Notes under the pieces: generated by a model
Told to the model about the DNA's origin: nothing
Databases searched by the model: none
The model's input: the letters and a program-made list of their open reading frames with translations, nothing else
Position numbers and translations under genes: made by a program
Shown here: positions 35,540 to 44,751 of the stretch, piece by piece
How the letters are laid out: every line of letters begins with the position of its first letter
Numbering within the stretch: position 1 is the first letter of the stretch
Source of the DNA: Galbibacter orientalis DSM 19592
GTDB lineage: Bacteria > Bacteroidota > Bacteroidia > Flavobacteriales > Flavobacteriaceae
DNA length: 64,000 nucleotides
Assembly (NCBI RefSeq): GCF_000260115.1
Contig: NZ_JH651379.1
Span: 2,645,466 to 2,709,465, forward strand
Reading direction: 5' to 3'

Positions 35540-37534
35540 CTATAGCAAATCTTCATCTACAAAATTTGGAAGTGTTACTTTTAAATTAGGCTCAGCATTC
35601 ATTGCTCGTTTTATTGCAAAAACAGCTTCTTCATTTCTTGCCCAGCTTCTTCTAGCTATTCCATTATTTACATCCCAAAATAACATAGATTGTAAACGTT
35701 TATCTGCTTCTATAGTACCATCAAGAACCATACCAAAACCTCCATTTATAACTTCTCCCCATCCAACGCCACCGCCGTTATGAATACTCACCCAGCTGGC
35801 ACCTCTAAAACTATCACCAATTACATTATGAATAGCCATGTCTGCTGTAAAACTAGAACCATCATATATATTAGAGGTTTCTCTGTATGGAGAATCCGTT
35901 CCACTAACATCATGATGATCTCTCCCTAAAATTACAAAACCTATTTCATTATTTGCTATTGCCTTGTTAAAAGCTTTGGCAATTTCTATTCTTCCTTCTG
36001 CATCTGCATATAAAATACGTGCTTGAGAACCAACTACAAGCTTATTTTCTTGAGCAGATCTAATCCATTTTATATTATCCTCTAATTGTTTCTGAATTTC
36101 CTTTGGAGCTGTTGCTTTTATACGCTCCAGTACTTGACAAGCTATAGCATCTGTCTTTTTTAAATCTTGAGGATCTCCACTAGCACACACCCATCTAAAA
36201 GGACCAAAACCATAATCAAAACACATAGGTCCCATAATATCTTGCACATAACTTGGGTATTTAAAATCGATATTATTTTTTGCCATCACCGCTGCACCTG
36301 CACGTGAAGCCTCTAATAAAAAAGCATTTCCATAATCAAAAAAATACGTTCCTTTTTCTGCATGTCTGTTTATAGCTGCTGCATGTCGGCATAAACTTTC
36401 TTGAACTTTAGCTTTAAAGGTTTCGGCATCATTTGCCATTAAGGATTGCGATTCTTCAAGAGATAATCCCACAGGATAATACCCTCCAGCCCATGGATTG
36501 TGTAAAGAAGTTTGATCGGAACCTAAATCAATATAAATATTTTCTTTATCAAATTTCTCCCAAACATCTACTACATTTCCTTGATAAGCTATGGAAACAG
36601 TTTGTTTTTGGACCTGTGCTTCCTTTACTCTTTTTGTTAATTCATCTAAATCAGAAATCACTTCATCTACCCATCCTTGAGAATGCCTTGTCTCTGTTGC
36701 CTTCGGATTTACCTCTGCACAAACAGTTATACATCCTGCAATATTTCCTGCTTTTGACTGAGCTCCACTCATTCCTCCCAAGCCAGAAGTTACAAAAACA
36801 CCTCCCTTAGGGTCTTTCTTAATTTTTCTAAATCCATTTAAAACCGTAATTGTTGTTCCATGAACAATTCCTTGCGGACCAATATACATATAACTTCCAG
36901 CAGTCATTTGTCCATATTGAGTAACTCCAAGCGCGTTAAATTTCTCCCAATCGTCTTGTGCTGAATAGTTTGGAATCATCATCCCGTTTGTTACCACCAC
37001 TCTTGGCGCATTTTTATGTGACGGAAATAACCCCATTGGATGCCCACTATACATTACCAAGGTTTGCTCATCATTCATTTCGGCCAAATACTTCATCGTT
37101 AATCGGTATTGTGCCCAATTTTGAAAAACAGCTCCATTCCCTCCATAAGTAATCAACTCATGCGGATGCTGCGCCACTTTTGGATCAAGATTATTCATAA
37201 TCATCAACATAATTGCAGCAGCATGTTTTGACTTTGCTGGATATTGATCAATAGGCCGTGCATACATTTTATAATCTGGACGAAGTCGATACATGTAAAT
37301 ACGACCGTAAGCTTCTAACTCTTCTTTAAATTCTGGAAGTAATTCTGCATGAAACTTCTTATCAAAATATCGTAATGCATTTTTAAGGGCTAATTTCTTT
37401 TCTTCTGAAGTTAAAATATTCTTTCGCTTTGGAGCGTGATTCACATTTTTATCATATTCCTTTTTAACAGGAAGCACCTCTGGAATCCCAACTAAAATTT
37501 CGTTTTCAAAAGTATTTTGGGTATCAATCATCAA
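35540..37534 (-). CDS. hutU: Urocanate hydratase
   Basis: Second step of histidine breakdown: urocanate to imidazolone propionate, with tightly bound NAD+. The 664-residue protein has the family core GGNGAVFQNWAQYRLTMKYLAEM, VTNGMMIPNYS, GQMTAGSYMYIGPQGIVHGT, VTSGLGGMSGAQSKAG and DHHDVSGTDSPYRETSN...GGVGWGEVINGGFGMVLDG. It is about 100 residues longer than classical bacterial HutU, as in Bacteroidetes and eukaryote-type enzymes. Other hut genes (hutH, hutI, hutG) are not in the window, so this is an unlinked pathway gene. The first of two starting ATGs is used. Confidence 0.94.
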   Translation of the reverse strand: MMIDTQNTFENEILVGIPEVLPVKKEYDKNVNHAPKRKNILTSEEKKLALKNALRYFDKKFHAELLPEFKEELEAYGRIYMYRLRPDYKMYARPIDQYPAKSKHAAAIMLMIMNNLDPKVAQHPHELITYGGNGAVFQNWAQYRLTMKYLAEMNDEQTLVMYSGHPMGLFPSHKNAPRVVVTNGMMIPNYSAQDDWEKFNALGVTQYGQMTAGSYMYIGPQGIVHGTTITVLNGFRKIKKDPKGGVFVTSGLGGMSGAQSKAGNIAGCITVCAEVNPKATETRHSQGWVDEVISDLDELTKRVKEAQVQKQTVSIAYQGNVVDVWEKFDKENIYIDLGSDQTSLHNPWAGGYYPVGLSLEESQSLMANDAETFKAKVQESLCRHAAAINRHAEKGTYFFDYGNAFLLEASRAGAAVMAKNNIDFKYPSYVQDIMGPMCFDYGFGPFRWVCASGDPQDLKKTDAIACQVLERIKATAPKEIQKQLEDNIKWIRSAQENKLVVGSQARILYADAEGRIEIAKAFNKAIANNEIGFVILGRDHHDVSGTDSPYRETSNIYDGSSFTADMAIHNVIGDSFRGASWVSIHNGGGVGWGEVINGGFGMVLDGTIEADKRLQSMLFWDVNNGIARRSWARNEEAVFAIKRAMNAEPNLKVTLPNFVDEDLL

Positions 37535-37567
37535 TCTATTTTTTATAAAATTGAAATTTTCAATTCG

Positions 37568-37720
37568 TTATCTTCTATTCTTTTTAAAACCATACGGACA
37601 ATGCCTACATCCATTCTCACAACAATACCCTCTCTTTAAATGATATTGTTCTGTAAAAACCCGATAGCCCTCAGGCGACAAATAATAATCACCTTCTTCA
37701 GGCTTTAAATTTTTTTTCAT
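37568..37720 (-). CDS. DUF5522 small cysteine-rich protein
   Basis: A 50-residue protein between hutU and the next plus-strand gene. It reads MKKNLKPEEGDYYLSPEGYR, then VFTEQYHLKRGYCCENGCRH and CPYGFKK, which matches the DUF5522 family: YY..G..VFT..YHL.RG.CC..GCRHCPYG. Four cysteines and a histidine in CC-x3-C-x-H-C suggest metal binding, perhaps zinc or an Fe-S centre. Function is unknown. It starts at the ATG whose complement is 37718-37720 and ends with TAA. Confidence 0.85.
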   Translation of the reverse strand: MKKNLKPEEGDYYLSPEGYRVFTEQYHLKRGYCCENGCRHCPYGFKKNRR

Positions 37721-37866
37721 CTATTGTACTATTCTCAAAAAAAGTTATAAAAATTATGCTTTTCTTAAATTAAGATTAAAAATAACCGTTATAAATTTTT
37801 ATAACAGCAAATCCTATTATCTTTACAAAGATAACAGAAAACTACAGCTCTACTAAAAGCTGCTTT

Positions 37867-38193
37867 ATGATTCTAATTTTTAAATACATTTTTCCTAAAA
37901 GATATGTTGGCCTTACACTTTGGCCTGTAATTATCTTAAAAGAAAATAGACTAAAAGAAGACGATGTGCTTATTAACCATGAGCGAATTCACCTAAAGCA
38001 ACAATTAGAATTATTTATTCTCCCTTTTTACATTTGGTATCTAATAGAATGGCTTATTGGCGTAATGCTATTTAGAAATTTTAATGAAGCTTACAGAAAT
38101 ATAAGTTTTGAAAAAGAAGCCTATCAAAATGAGCGAAACTTAAATTACATAAAAGAGCGACCATTTTGGGGCTTTTTAAGCTACCTATTTTAA
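37867..38193 (+). CDS. Small membrane protein with HExxH-like motif
   Basis: A 108-residue protein with an N-terminal aromatic segment (MILIFKYIFPKRYVGLTLWPVII), then VLINHERIHLKQQLELFILPFYIWYLIEWLIGVMLF, followed by AYRNISFEKEAYQNERNLNYIKER. The HERIH box followed by a membrane span and a downstream glutamate (FEKEAY) is reminiscent of M56/BlaR1-type membrane zinc peptidases cut down to the core, but no proteolytic activity is documented for it here. Its single hydrophobic span and size suggest an inner-membrane protein. The next gene has its own -7 box. Confidence 0.65.
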   Translation: MILIFKYIFPKRYVGLTLWPVIILKENRLKEDDVLINHERIHLKQQLELFILPFYIWYLIEWLIGVMLFRNFNEAYRNISFEKEAYQNERNLNYIKERPFWGFLSYLF

Positions 38194-38203
38194 ACGTTCC
38201 TCT

Positions 38204-38211
38204 TATCTTTG
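38204..38211 (+). promoter_or_regulatory. -7 box (TATCTTTG) of the desulfhydrase gene
   Basis: A perfect consensus -7 element. The transcript would start near 38218, leaving a short leader with the purine-rich tract AAAGAGAGA before the TTG start at 38234. A second TAnnTTTG match (TAGTTTTG, 38229-38236) overlaps the start codon and is less likely to be used. Confidence 0.6.
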
Positions 38212-38233
38212 AATTCTATAAAGAGAGATAGTT

Positions 38234-39130
38234 TTGCACAACCAAGAAATTGTTCTAGAAGAAACAAAAAATGCCAACGTTCAACTTTTCATCAAACGTG
38301 AAGATTTAATCCATCCGTTTATTTCTGGAAACAAGTTTAGGAAATTAAAATACAATATTGCAGAAGCCAAAAGACTAAATCATGATACTTTATTAACTTT
38401 TGGAGGCGCCTATTCCAACCATATTGCTGCTACTGCATATGCTGGTTTTGAAAACAATCTAAAAACAATTGGAGTTATTAGAGGGGAAGAGCTTTTAGAT
38501 AAAATTGAAGAAAATCCTACACTTTCTTTTGCCAAAAAACACGGAATGTCTTTCAAGTTTGTAAGTCGATCCGACTACAGAAGGAAAGAGGAACCTGCTT
38601 TTATAGCATCTTTAAAAAATACCTACCACAATTCATTCATAATTCCAGAAGGAGGCACCAATGAACTTGCTGTTAAAGGTTGTGAAGAAATTTTGGAAAA
38701 AGAAGATTTTGATTTTGATTTCATTTGTGTAGCTGTAGGCACAGGAGGCACTATTTCAGGACTCATAAATTGTTCACAACTCCGTCAACAAGTTTTAGGG
38801 TTTCCCGCTTTGAAAGGCAATTTTTTACAAACAGAAATTTGTAAATTTGCACATCAAGTTAATTGGAATTTACATACAGATTATCATTTTGGCGGGTACG
38901 CAAAAGCTGACAAAGAATTAGTAAATTTCTTAAATTGCTTTAAAGAAAAAACAGACATTCCTTTAGACCCAGTTTACACTGGAAAAATGATGTTTGGAAT
39001 ACTAGACTTGATAAAAAAAGGTTATTTTAAAGAGAATACAAAAATTTTAGCGATTCATACCGGAGGTCTACAAGGTATTTCTGGAATGAATATTCGCTTA
39101 AAACAAAAGAATTTACCCCTTATAAAATGA
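38234..39130 (+). CDS. PLP-dependent D-cysteine desulfhydrase / ACC deaminase family, TTG start
   Basis: A 298-residue tryptophan-synthase-beta-fold PLP enzyme. The PLP lysine lies in SGNKFRKLKYNIAEAK (about 30-45), and LTFGGAYSNHIAATAYAG and VAVGTGGTISGL are the substrate and phosphate loops. The family includes 1-aminocyclopropane-1-carboxylate deaminase and D-cysteine desulfhydrase; in Bacteroidetes desulfhydrase is the more common activity, but this cannot be settled from sequence here. The start is TTG at 38234-38236 with AAAGAGAGA upstream; no ATG is available before residue 90. Its stop overlaps the next gene by four bases (ATGA). Confidence 0.88.
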   Translation: MHNQEIVLEETKNANVQLFIKREDLIHPFISGNKFRKLKYNIAEAKRLNHDTLLTFGGAYSNHIAATAYAGFENNLKTIGVIRGEELLDKIEENPTLSFAKKHGMSFKFVSRSDYRRKEEPAFIASLKNTYHNSFIIPEGGTNELAVKGCEEILEKEDFDFDFICVAVGTGGTISGLINCSQLRQQVLGFPALKGNFLQTEICKFAHQVNWNLHTDYHFGGYAKADKELVNFLNCFKEKTDIPLDPVYTGKMMFGILDLIKKGYFKENTKILAIHTGGLQGISGMNIRLKQKNLPLIK

Positions 39131-39951
39131 TTATAAAACGGCTTATTTATACTTTTCTCATACTACTTTTAGTAAGTTGTGGCGCTAAAAAAAAGGCTTC
39201 TTCGTCTAAAAAAAATTCTAGAAAGTATCCTACTACAAATACACGGACTACGCATAACAAAAATGATGTTGAAACAAACAATAATAGAACTACCGAAACT
39301 TTAGAATCTACTTCCAGAACTACAGTTTATACAGCTACTGTAGAGGAATATATTGATGTTTTTAGTCCGATTGCTGAACGCCAAATGCAAAGTCACGGAA
39401 TTCCAGCTAGTATAATTTTAGCGCAAGGAATTTTAGAAAGTGGCGCAGGAAAAGGAGAATTGGTTAGAAAAGCAAATAATCATTTTGGGATAAAATGCCA
39501 TACTGGATGGACTGGAGAAAGAGCGTACCATGATGATGATGCCAAAGGCGAATGTTTTAGAAAATATAGATACCCAGAGCTTTCCTATGAAGACCATTCG
39601 GAATTCCTAACCACCAGAAGTAGGTATGCTTTTTTATTCGATTTAGATAAAGACGATTACCGTGGATGGGCAAAAGGACTTAGAAGTGCAGGTTATGCAA
39701 CCGATAGACGGTATCCAGATAAATTAATAAGTTTAATAGAAAAATATCAACTTTACAGATATGATGCAGCGGTTTTAGGTACAAATCCTGCTAGAAGAAA
39801 GCAAGTAGCAGAACAAACGTATCGCGTTTCTAAAGGAGACACCCTGTATTCCATTTCAAAACGCTATAATGTTTCTGTAGATGCTATAAAACGAAAAAAC
39901 GGATTAAGAAATAATAATATTAAAATTGGACAGATATTATATCTAAATTAA
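39127..39951 (+). CDS. LysM-containing glucosaminidase lipoprotein
   Basis: A 274-residue peptidoglycan hydrolase. Lipoprotein signal (LLLVSCGAKKK, cysteine 18); a low-complexity S/T/N linker (20-75); a glucosaminidase domain (about 78-225) with catalytic glutamate in ILAQGILESGAGKGELVRKANNHFGIKCH; and a C-terminal LysM domain (YRVSKGDTLYSISKRYNVSVDAIKRKNGLRNNNIKIGQILYL) that anchors it on the wall. It likely cleaves within the glycan during growth or division. The start overlaps the desulfhydrase stop by four bases, though the two functions are unrelated. Confidence 0.93.
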   Translation: MIIKRLIYTFLILLLVSCGAKKKASSSKKNSRKYPTTNTRTTHNKNDVETNNNRTTETLESTSRTTVYTATVEEYIDVFSPIAERQMQSHGIPASIILAQGILESGAGKGELVRKANNHFGIKCHTGWTGERAYHDDDAKGECFRKYRYPELSYEDHSEFLTTRSRYAFLFDLDKDDYRGWAKGLRSAGYATDRRYPDKLISLIEKYQLYRYDAAVLGTNPARRKQVAEQTYRVSKGDTLYSISKRYNVSVDAIKRKNGLRNNNIKIGQILYLN

Positions 39952-39952
39952 A

Positions 39953-40050
39953 CTACATCGGGGCAAGCCCGAGGTAGTCAAACGAAACAAATTTAACTCA
40001 TTTCGACGCAAAGCGTCGGTAAAATTAAACCCTCTATGAGGGATTAAAAT
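39953..40050. repeat. Dispersed repeat copy C (three hairpins) before hemL
   Basis: The most complete copy. It holds three successive hairpins: CTAC-A-TCGGG/CCCGA-G-GTAG around GCAAG (39953-39977), CGACGC-AAA-GCGTCG (about 40004-40018), and CCCTC-TAT-GAGGG (40030-40042). It sits entirely between the glucosaminidase stop and the hemL ATG at 40058, so the last hairpin would be in the hemL leader. Copies A and B share the same order with more substitutions. Confidence 0.75.
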
Positions 40051-40057
40051 AAAAAAC

Positions 40058-41341
40058 ATGGAATATAAAAGAAGTAGTGCCCTTTTTGCTGAAGCCAAAA
40101 AATACATTCCAGGAGGAGTAAATTCTCCTGTTAGAGCATTTAATGCTGTAGGTGGAGAGCCCATTTTTGTGAAGCAAGCAAAAGGCGCCTATCTATATGA
40201 TGAGGACGGAAATAAATTAATAGATTATATAGCATCTTGGGGACCAATGATTTTAGGTCATGCTTTCCAACCTGTTGTGAATGCGGTTATTGAAAAAACA
40301 CAACTTGGTACTTCCTTCGGTATGCCTACTCAAATAGAGACAGAAATTGCTAAACTAGCAGTTTCTATGGTTCCTAATGTTGATAAAATTCGTTTTGTAA
40401 ATAGTGGAACTGAAGCCTGTATGAGCGCCGTTAGATTGGCTAGAGGTTTTACAGGAAAAGATAAAATTATCAAATTTGCTGGTTGTTATCATGGACACTC
40501 AGACTCTTTTTTAATCCAAGCAGGAAGCGGCGCTGTAACTTTTGGAAGTCCAAATAGTCCTGGAGTAACTCAAGGAACAGCAAAAGACACTTTGCTTGCT
40601 AGATATAACGACTTAGAAAGTGTAAAAGCTTTAATTGAAGCAAATAAAAATGAAATTTCTGCAATTATTATCGAGCCTGTTGCTGGAAATATGGGATGTA
40701 TTATTCCTAAAAAAGGCTTCTTAGAGGGCTTGCGTAAACTTTGCGACGACCATAAAATACTCCTCATTTTTGATGAAGTAATGACGGGGTTTAGGCTTGC
40801 ACAAGGAGGCGCTCAAGAGTTACTAAATATAAAAGCAGATATTGTAACTTTTGGAAAGGTTATTGGTGGCGGACTTCCAGTAGGGGCCTTTGCTGCTAGA
40901 AATGAAATTATGGATTATTTGGCGCCGCTAGGCCCTGTTTATCAAGCAGGAACTTTAAGTGGGAATCCTCTTGCTATGGCAGCTGGATTAACAATGCTAA
41001 AAACATTATTCGAGCATGAAGATATTTTTAAAAGCTTAGCCGATAAAACTGCTTATTTACACCAAGGTCTTGAAAAAGCTCTTGAAGAGTCGGAATTAAC
41101 ATATACTATAAACCGACTAGGATCTATGATTTCTGTGCACTTTACAGAAGAGGTATACGATTTTGAAACTGCAGCTAAAGGGAATAACAGCTATTTCAAA
41201 AAGTTTTTCCACGGAATGTTAAACGAAGGAATCTACCTTCCTCCTAGCGCTTTTGAAAGTTGGTTCTTAAATAATGCCTTAACTTACGAAGATTTAGACA
41301 AAACTATTGATGCCGCAACCAAGGTTATCAAATCATTATAA
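40058..41341 (+). CDS. hemL: Glutamate-1-semialdehyde 2,1-aminomutase
   Basis: Makes 5-aminolevulinate from glutamate-1-semialdehyde, feeding haem and other tetrapyrroles by the C5 route. The 427 residues are a class III aminotransferase: [20 protein letters not shown] at the N-terminus, [36 protein letters not shown], and the PLP lysine in [18 protein letters not shown] (Lys267). Other hem genes are not in the window. A strong terminator follows. Confidence 0.97.
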   Translation: MEYKRSSALFAEAKKYIPGGVNSPVRAFNAVGGEPIFVKQAKGAYLYDEDGNKLIDYIASWGPMILGHAFQPVVNAVIEKTQLGTSFGMPTQIETEIAKLAVSMVPNVDKIRFVNSGTEACMSAVRLARGFTGKDKIIKFAGCYHGHSDSFLIQAGSGAVTFGSPNSPGVTQGTAKDTLLARYNDLESVKALIEANKNEISAIIIEPVAGNMGCIIPKKGFLEGLRKLCDDHKILLIFDEVMTGFRLAQGGAQELLNIKADIVTFGKVIGGGLPVGAFAARNEIMDYLAPLGPVYQAGTLSGNPLAMAAGLTMLKTLFEHEDIFKSLADKTAYLHQGLEKALEESELTYTINRLGSMISVHFTEEVYDFETAAKGNNSYFKKFFHGMLNEGIYLPPSAFESWFLNNALTYEDLDKTIDAATKVIKSL

Positions 41342-41347
41342 AACCGA

Positions 41348-41384
41348 AAAAGCCTCGAAACTCAACAAAGTTTCGAGGCTTTTA
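41348..41384 (+). terminator. hemL terminator
   Basis: A perfect 15-bp stem with core GCCTCGAAACT/AGTTTCGAGGC, loop CAACAA, and AT-rich flanks on both sides. It probably also serves the convergent minus-strand gene ending at 41406. Confidence 0.9.
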
Positions 41385-41405
41385 TAAAACTAACTAACCA
41401 ACCTA

Positions 41406-41873
41406 TTATTTTCTAGCAGCCATTCTATGATCACGTTTTCCGTGCTTTTTATGCTGACTTCTCTTCCACATTTTATATTGATCTTCATCTAAAATATTTT
41501 TCATTTTAGTCTGAACAGCCAATTGCTCATCTAACATAGCGTTCTTCATTTCAAAACGCTCTTCAACTGTAGGCTTCTCTTCTTTTTCTTTCATTTCTTT
41601 GAAAGACTCCACCTTAGCTTTATGCTTTGTAGCCAAATCTTTGTTTATTGCAAGAATATCTTTTTGTTGCGCATCTGTTAAGTCTAAAGCCAACGCCATT
41701 TTTTTTGTCTTTAACGTCGCAATTTGATCTGGAGTTAAATTTGCATATGCTTTTCTAAAATCTTCTCTTCGCTCCTTTCTATCTTGATCTCCACGTTTTT
41801 CTCTCGGTCTATCTTGAGCAAATGTTGTTCCCACAATAAATACAAGTAATAATAAGCTTAGTGTCTTTTTCAT
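41406..41873 (-). CDS. Exported Spy/CpxP-like helical protein
   Basis: A 155-residue exported protein, signal peptide cut at about TTFAQ-D. The mature protein is highly charged and helical, with two segments: YANLTPDQIATLKTKKMALALDLTDAQQKDILAINKDLATKH and MKNAMLDEQLAVQTKMKNILDEDQYKMWKR. LTxxQ repeats like these are typical of the Spy/CpxP family of periplasmic chaperones and metal or stress sensors. Basic tail HKKHGKRDHRM. A perfect -7 box lies at 41917-41924. Confidence 0.75.
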   Translation of the reverse strand: MKKTLSLLLLVFIVGTTFAQDRPREKRGDQDRKERREDFRKAYANLTPDQIATLKTKKMALALDLTDAQQKDILAINKDLATKHKAKVESFKEMKEKEEKPTVEERFEMKNAMLDEQLAVQTKMKNILDEDQYKMWKRSQHKKHGKRDHRMAARK

Positions 41874-41916
41874 CTTTATACTGTTTTAATTTGTTATAAT
41901 AATAAGACTGCAATTC

Positions 41917-41924
41917 AAAGCTAT
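41917..41924 (-). promoter_or_regulatory. -7 box of the Spy-like gene
   Basis: TAGCTTTG on the minus strand, a perfect TAnnTTTG match about 44 bases upstream of the ATG. No -33 element at normal spacing was seen. Confidence 0.45.
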
Positions 41925-41964
41925 GGTTTAATTGTTGGGAGTTTTTTAACTAAATTCAGAAATA

Positions 41965-42000
41965 AAAAAAGCTCATAACAAAACTGTTATGAGCTTTTTT
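41965..42000. terminator. alaS terminator
   Basis: A perfect 16-bp stem (41965-41980 with 41985-42000), core GCTCATAACA/TGTTATGAGC, loop AAAC. Both arms end in A or T runs, so it can work in either direction; it lies 18 bases past the alaS stop. Confidence 0.92.
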
Positions 42001-42018
42001 ATTTAGTCTTTATCTTAT

Positions 42019-44637
42019 CTATCCAATATAATCTTTTGCCTTTAATAAAGCCTCGGGTATTCCCACAGGATTTTTACCCCCAGCGGTTGCAAAGAAAGGC
42101 TGACCTCCGCCGCCTCCTTGGATTAATTTTCCAAGCTCTCTCACTATTTGTCCAGCATTCAACTCTTTTTCTTTCACAATTTCCTTAGAAACATAACAAG
42201 TCAGTATTACTTTTCCGTCATTTTCTGAAGCAAATAATAAGTATAAGTTTTTAAACTCACTTCCTAACTCAAAAGCTAAATCTTTTATACTTCCTTGGTC
42301 TAAATCTACTTTTTTAGCTAAAAATCTAACTCCGTTTACCTCTTCTAGTTCCGCCTTCAATTCTCCCTTTAAGCCTTTTGCCTTATCTTTTAGCAACTGC
42401 TCAATTTGTTTTTTCATCGCAGTATTTTCTTCCTGAAGAGCGGTAATAGCTTTTATTGGATCGACAGCATTATTTTTCAATACCGCTTTTACTTTATTAA
42501 AAGCTTCCGTTTGGTTTGCAAAATATTCTTTAGCAGCATCAAAAGTAATTGCTTCTATTCTTCGAACCCCGGCTGCAACTGCACTCTCATTAGTAATAAT
42601 AAAATGCCAAATATCTCCTGTATTTGCTACATGCGTACCTCCACAAAGCTCCATGCTCTCTCCAAACTTTACAGCACGCACCAAATCTCCATACTTCTCT
42701 CCAAATAAGGCAACCGCACCTTCCTTGATAGCTTCTTGATATGGCATATGTCTATTTTCTTGCAATGGTAATTGCTCACGAATTCTAGCGTTTACAAAAT
42801 CTTCCACCTGCGTAAGTTCTTCTGAAGTAACTTTTGCAAAATGCGAAAAATCAAAACGCAAATACCCACTATGCACCATACTTCCTTTTTGCTCTACATG
42901 CGTTCCCAACACACTTCTCAATGCTTGATGCAACAAATGTGTTGCGGTATGATTAGCAGCAGTTCTATTACGTTGTTTCTCATCTACAACTGCTCTAAAA
43001 GGATCGTTTAGATTTTTTGGTAAATTCTTAGAAAAATGAATAATTAGGTTATTCTCTTTCTTTGTATCTATTATATAAATAACGTCTCCATTAGTAGACT
43101 CTAAATATCCTTTATCTCCAACCTGACCTCCTCCTTCTGCATAAAAAGGAGTAATATTAAATACTAATTGATACAGCTCCCCATCTTTTTTACTTTCCAC
43201 CTTGCGGTAGCGTGTAATTCTAACTTGAGTTTCCAACGTATCATAACCAACAAACTCTTCAATTGGATCGTCTATTAAAACTTCCCAATCTCCAGTTTCT
43301 ATTTTTGTAGCTGCTCTGGATCTATTTTTCTGCTTCTCTAACTCCTCCTGAAATCCTTTTTCATCTAACTGAAATCCTTTTTCATCTAAAATAAGAGCTG
43401 TTAAATCGATAGGAAAACCGTAAGTATCGTATAATTCAAAAGCTTTACTCCCAGAAATAACCTTATCTGTATTTGCCCCGATAATATTATCTAACAATAC
43501 TAATCCTTGTGCCAAAGTTCTCAAGAAAGAATTTTCCTCTTCTCTAATAACATTGATAATAATATTTTTTTCCTTTTTAAGTTCTGGAAAAAACTCATGC
43601 ATTTGCTTAATAAGCGTATCCACCAACTTGTAAATAAAGGCTTCTTTTTGGTCTAAAAATGTAAATCCGTAACGAATAGCGCGACGTAAAATCCTACGTA
43701 TTACATATCCAGCTCCAGTATTGCTTGGTAATTGTCCGTCTGCAATAGCAAAAGAAACCGCTCTAACATGGTCGGCAATTACACGAATAGCGATATCTAT
43801 TTCCTCTTTAACTCCATATTTGGAATTGGTAATTGTTTCAATTTCTCTAATAATTGGAGTAAAAACATCGGTATCATAATTACTTTTCTTACCCTGTAGG
43901 ACCATACACAAACGCTCAAATCCCATTCCAGTATCCACATGTTGTGCTGGTAGTTTTTCTAGAGAACCATCAGCTTTACGGTTAAATTCCATAAAAACTA
44001 GATTCCAAATTTCCACAACCTGAGGATGGTCTTGATTTACTAAATCTGCACCTGGAATTTTAGCCTTTTCTTCTGCAGAACGAATATCTACATGTATTTC
44101 TGACGAAGGTCCACAAGGCCCTTGATCTCCCATTTCCCAAAAATTATCCTTTTTATTCCCTAGAATAATTCGGCTTTCTGGAACAATTTCTTTCCAAAAA
44201 TCGTAGGCATCTTGATCCATAGGAAGCCCTTCAGCATCAGCTCCTTCAAAAACTGTGATATAAAGAATGTCCTTATCTATTTTATAAACTTCGGTTAATA
44301 ATTCCCAAGCCCATTTAATAGCATCTTTTTTAAAATAATCTCCAAAACTCCAATTCCCCAACATTTCGAACATAGTATGGTGGTAGGTATCTTTTCCTAC
44401 TTCTTCCAAATCGTTATGTTTTCCACTTACACGAAGGCATTTTTGGGTATCTGTAGCTCGTTGATTTTTAGGTACTTTATTTCCTAAAAAATACTCTTTA
44501 AATTGATTCATCCCCGCATTGGTAAACATCAGGGTTGGATCGTCCTTAATTACCATGGGCGCAGAAGAGACAATTTCGTGACTCTTATCTTCAAAAAACT
44601 TCAAAAACTGCTTTCTTATCTCTCTGGAGTTCATCAT
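42019..44637 (-). CDS. alaS: Alanyl-tRNA synthetase
   Basis: Charges tRNA-Ala and clears mischarged Ser/Gly. The 872 residues contain the class II core ([52 protein letters not shown]), the editing-domain metal site [13 protein letters not shown] and [12 protein letters not shown], and the C-terminal Gly-rich region [19 protein letters not shown]. Two starting ATGs are possible one codon apart. In codons for LDEKGFQ there is a perfect 21-bp tandem duplication (43348-43368 and 43369-43389). It has its own promoter and terminator. Confidence 0.97.
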   Translation of the reverse strand: MMNSREIRKQFLKFFEDKSHEIVSSAPMVIKDDPTLMFTNAGMNQFKEYFLGNKVPKNQRATDTQKCLRVSGKHNDLEEVGKDTYHHTMFEMLGNWSFGDYFKKDAIKWAWELLTEVYKIDKDILYITVFEGADAEGLPMDQDAYDFWKEIVPESRIILGNKKDNFWEMGDQGPCGPSSEIHVDIRSAEEKAKIPGADLVNQDHPQVVEIWNLVFMEFNRKADGSLEKLPAQHVDTGMGFERLCMVLQGKKSNYDTDVFTPIIREIETITNSKYGVKEEIDIAIRVIADHVRAVSFAIADGQLPSNTGAGYVIRRILRRAIRYGFTFLDQKEAFIYKLVDTLIKQMHEFFPELKKEKNIIINVIREEENSFLRTLAQGLVLLDNIIGANTDKVISGSKAFELYDTYGFPIDLTALILDEKGFQLDEKGFQEELEKQKNRSRAATKIETGDWEVLIDDPIEEFVGYDTLETQVRITRYRKVESKKDGELYQLVFNITPFYAEGGGQVGDKGYLESTNGDVIYIIDTKKENNLIIHFSKNLPKNLNDPFRAVVDEKQRNRTAANHTATHLLHQALRSVLGTHVEQKGSMVHSGYLRFDFSHFAKVTSEELTQVEDFVNARIREQLPLQENRHMPYQEAIKEGAVALFGEKYGDLVRAVKFGESMELCGGTHVANTGDIWHFIITNESAVAAGVRRIEAITFDAAKEYFANQTEAFNKVKAVLKNNAVDPIKAITALQEENTAMKKQIEQLLKDKAKGLKGELKAELEEVNGVRFLAKKVDLDQGSIKDLAFELGSEFKNLYLLFASENDGKVILTCYVSKEIVKEKELNAGQIVRELGKLIQGGGGGQPFFATAGGKNPVGIPEALLKAKDYIG
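43348..43389. repeat. Perfect 21-bp tandem duplication inside alaS
   Basis: Two adjacent identical 21-base units encode LDEKGFQ twice (the second copy lies first in the protein, as DEKGFQ after LIL). The reading frame is kept, and the local protein length matches relatives, which have a loose near-repeat here. Confidence 0.95.
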
Positions 44638-44684
44638 AAAATCTTAACTTTTTCTAAAAATTACACTAACTGAAAAACAATTTA

Positions 44685-44692
44685 TATATTTG
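44685..44692 (+). promoter_or_regulatory. -7 box (TATATTTG) of the M23 peptidase gene
   Basis: A perfect -7 element. The transcript would start near 44699, with a leader of about 53 bases before the ATG at 44752. Confidence 0.5.
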
Positions 44693-44729
44693 CTCGTTAC
44701 ACAATTAGTTGCTACAACAATTTATGTGG

Positions 44730-44737
44730 CAAAAATA
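44730..44737 (-). promoter_or_regulatory. -7 box (TATTTTTG) of alaS
   Basis: A perfect TAnnTTTG match on the minus strand. The alaS transcript would start near 44723 with a leader of about 86 bases. It lies downstream of the opposing M23 -7 box, so the two transcripts would overlap at their 5' ends. Confidence 0.5.
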
Positions 44738-44751
44738 GAATTTTTAAACTA

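Noticed and set aside
36433-36810. Plus-strand frames opposite hutU
   Set aside because: Antisense shadow of a well-conserved gene; no promoter or family match.
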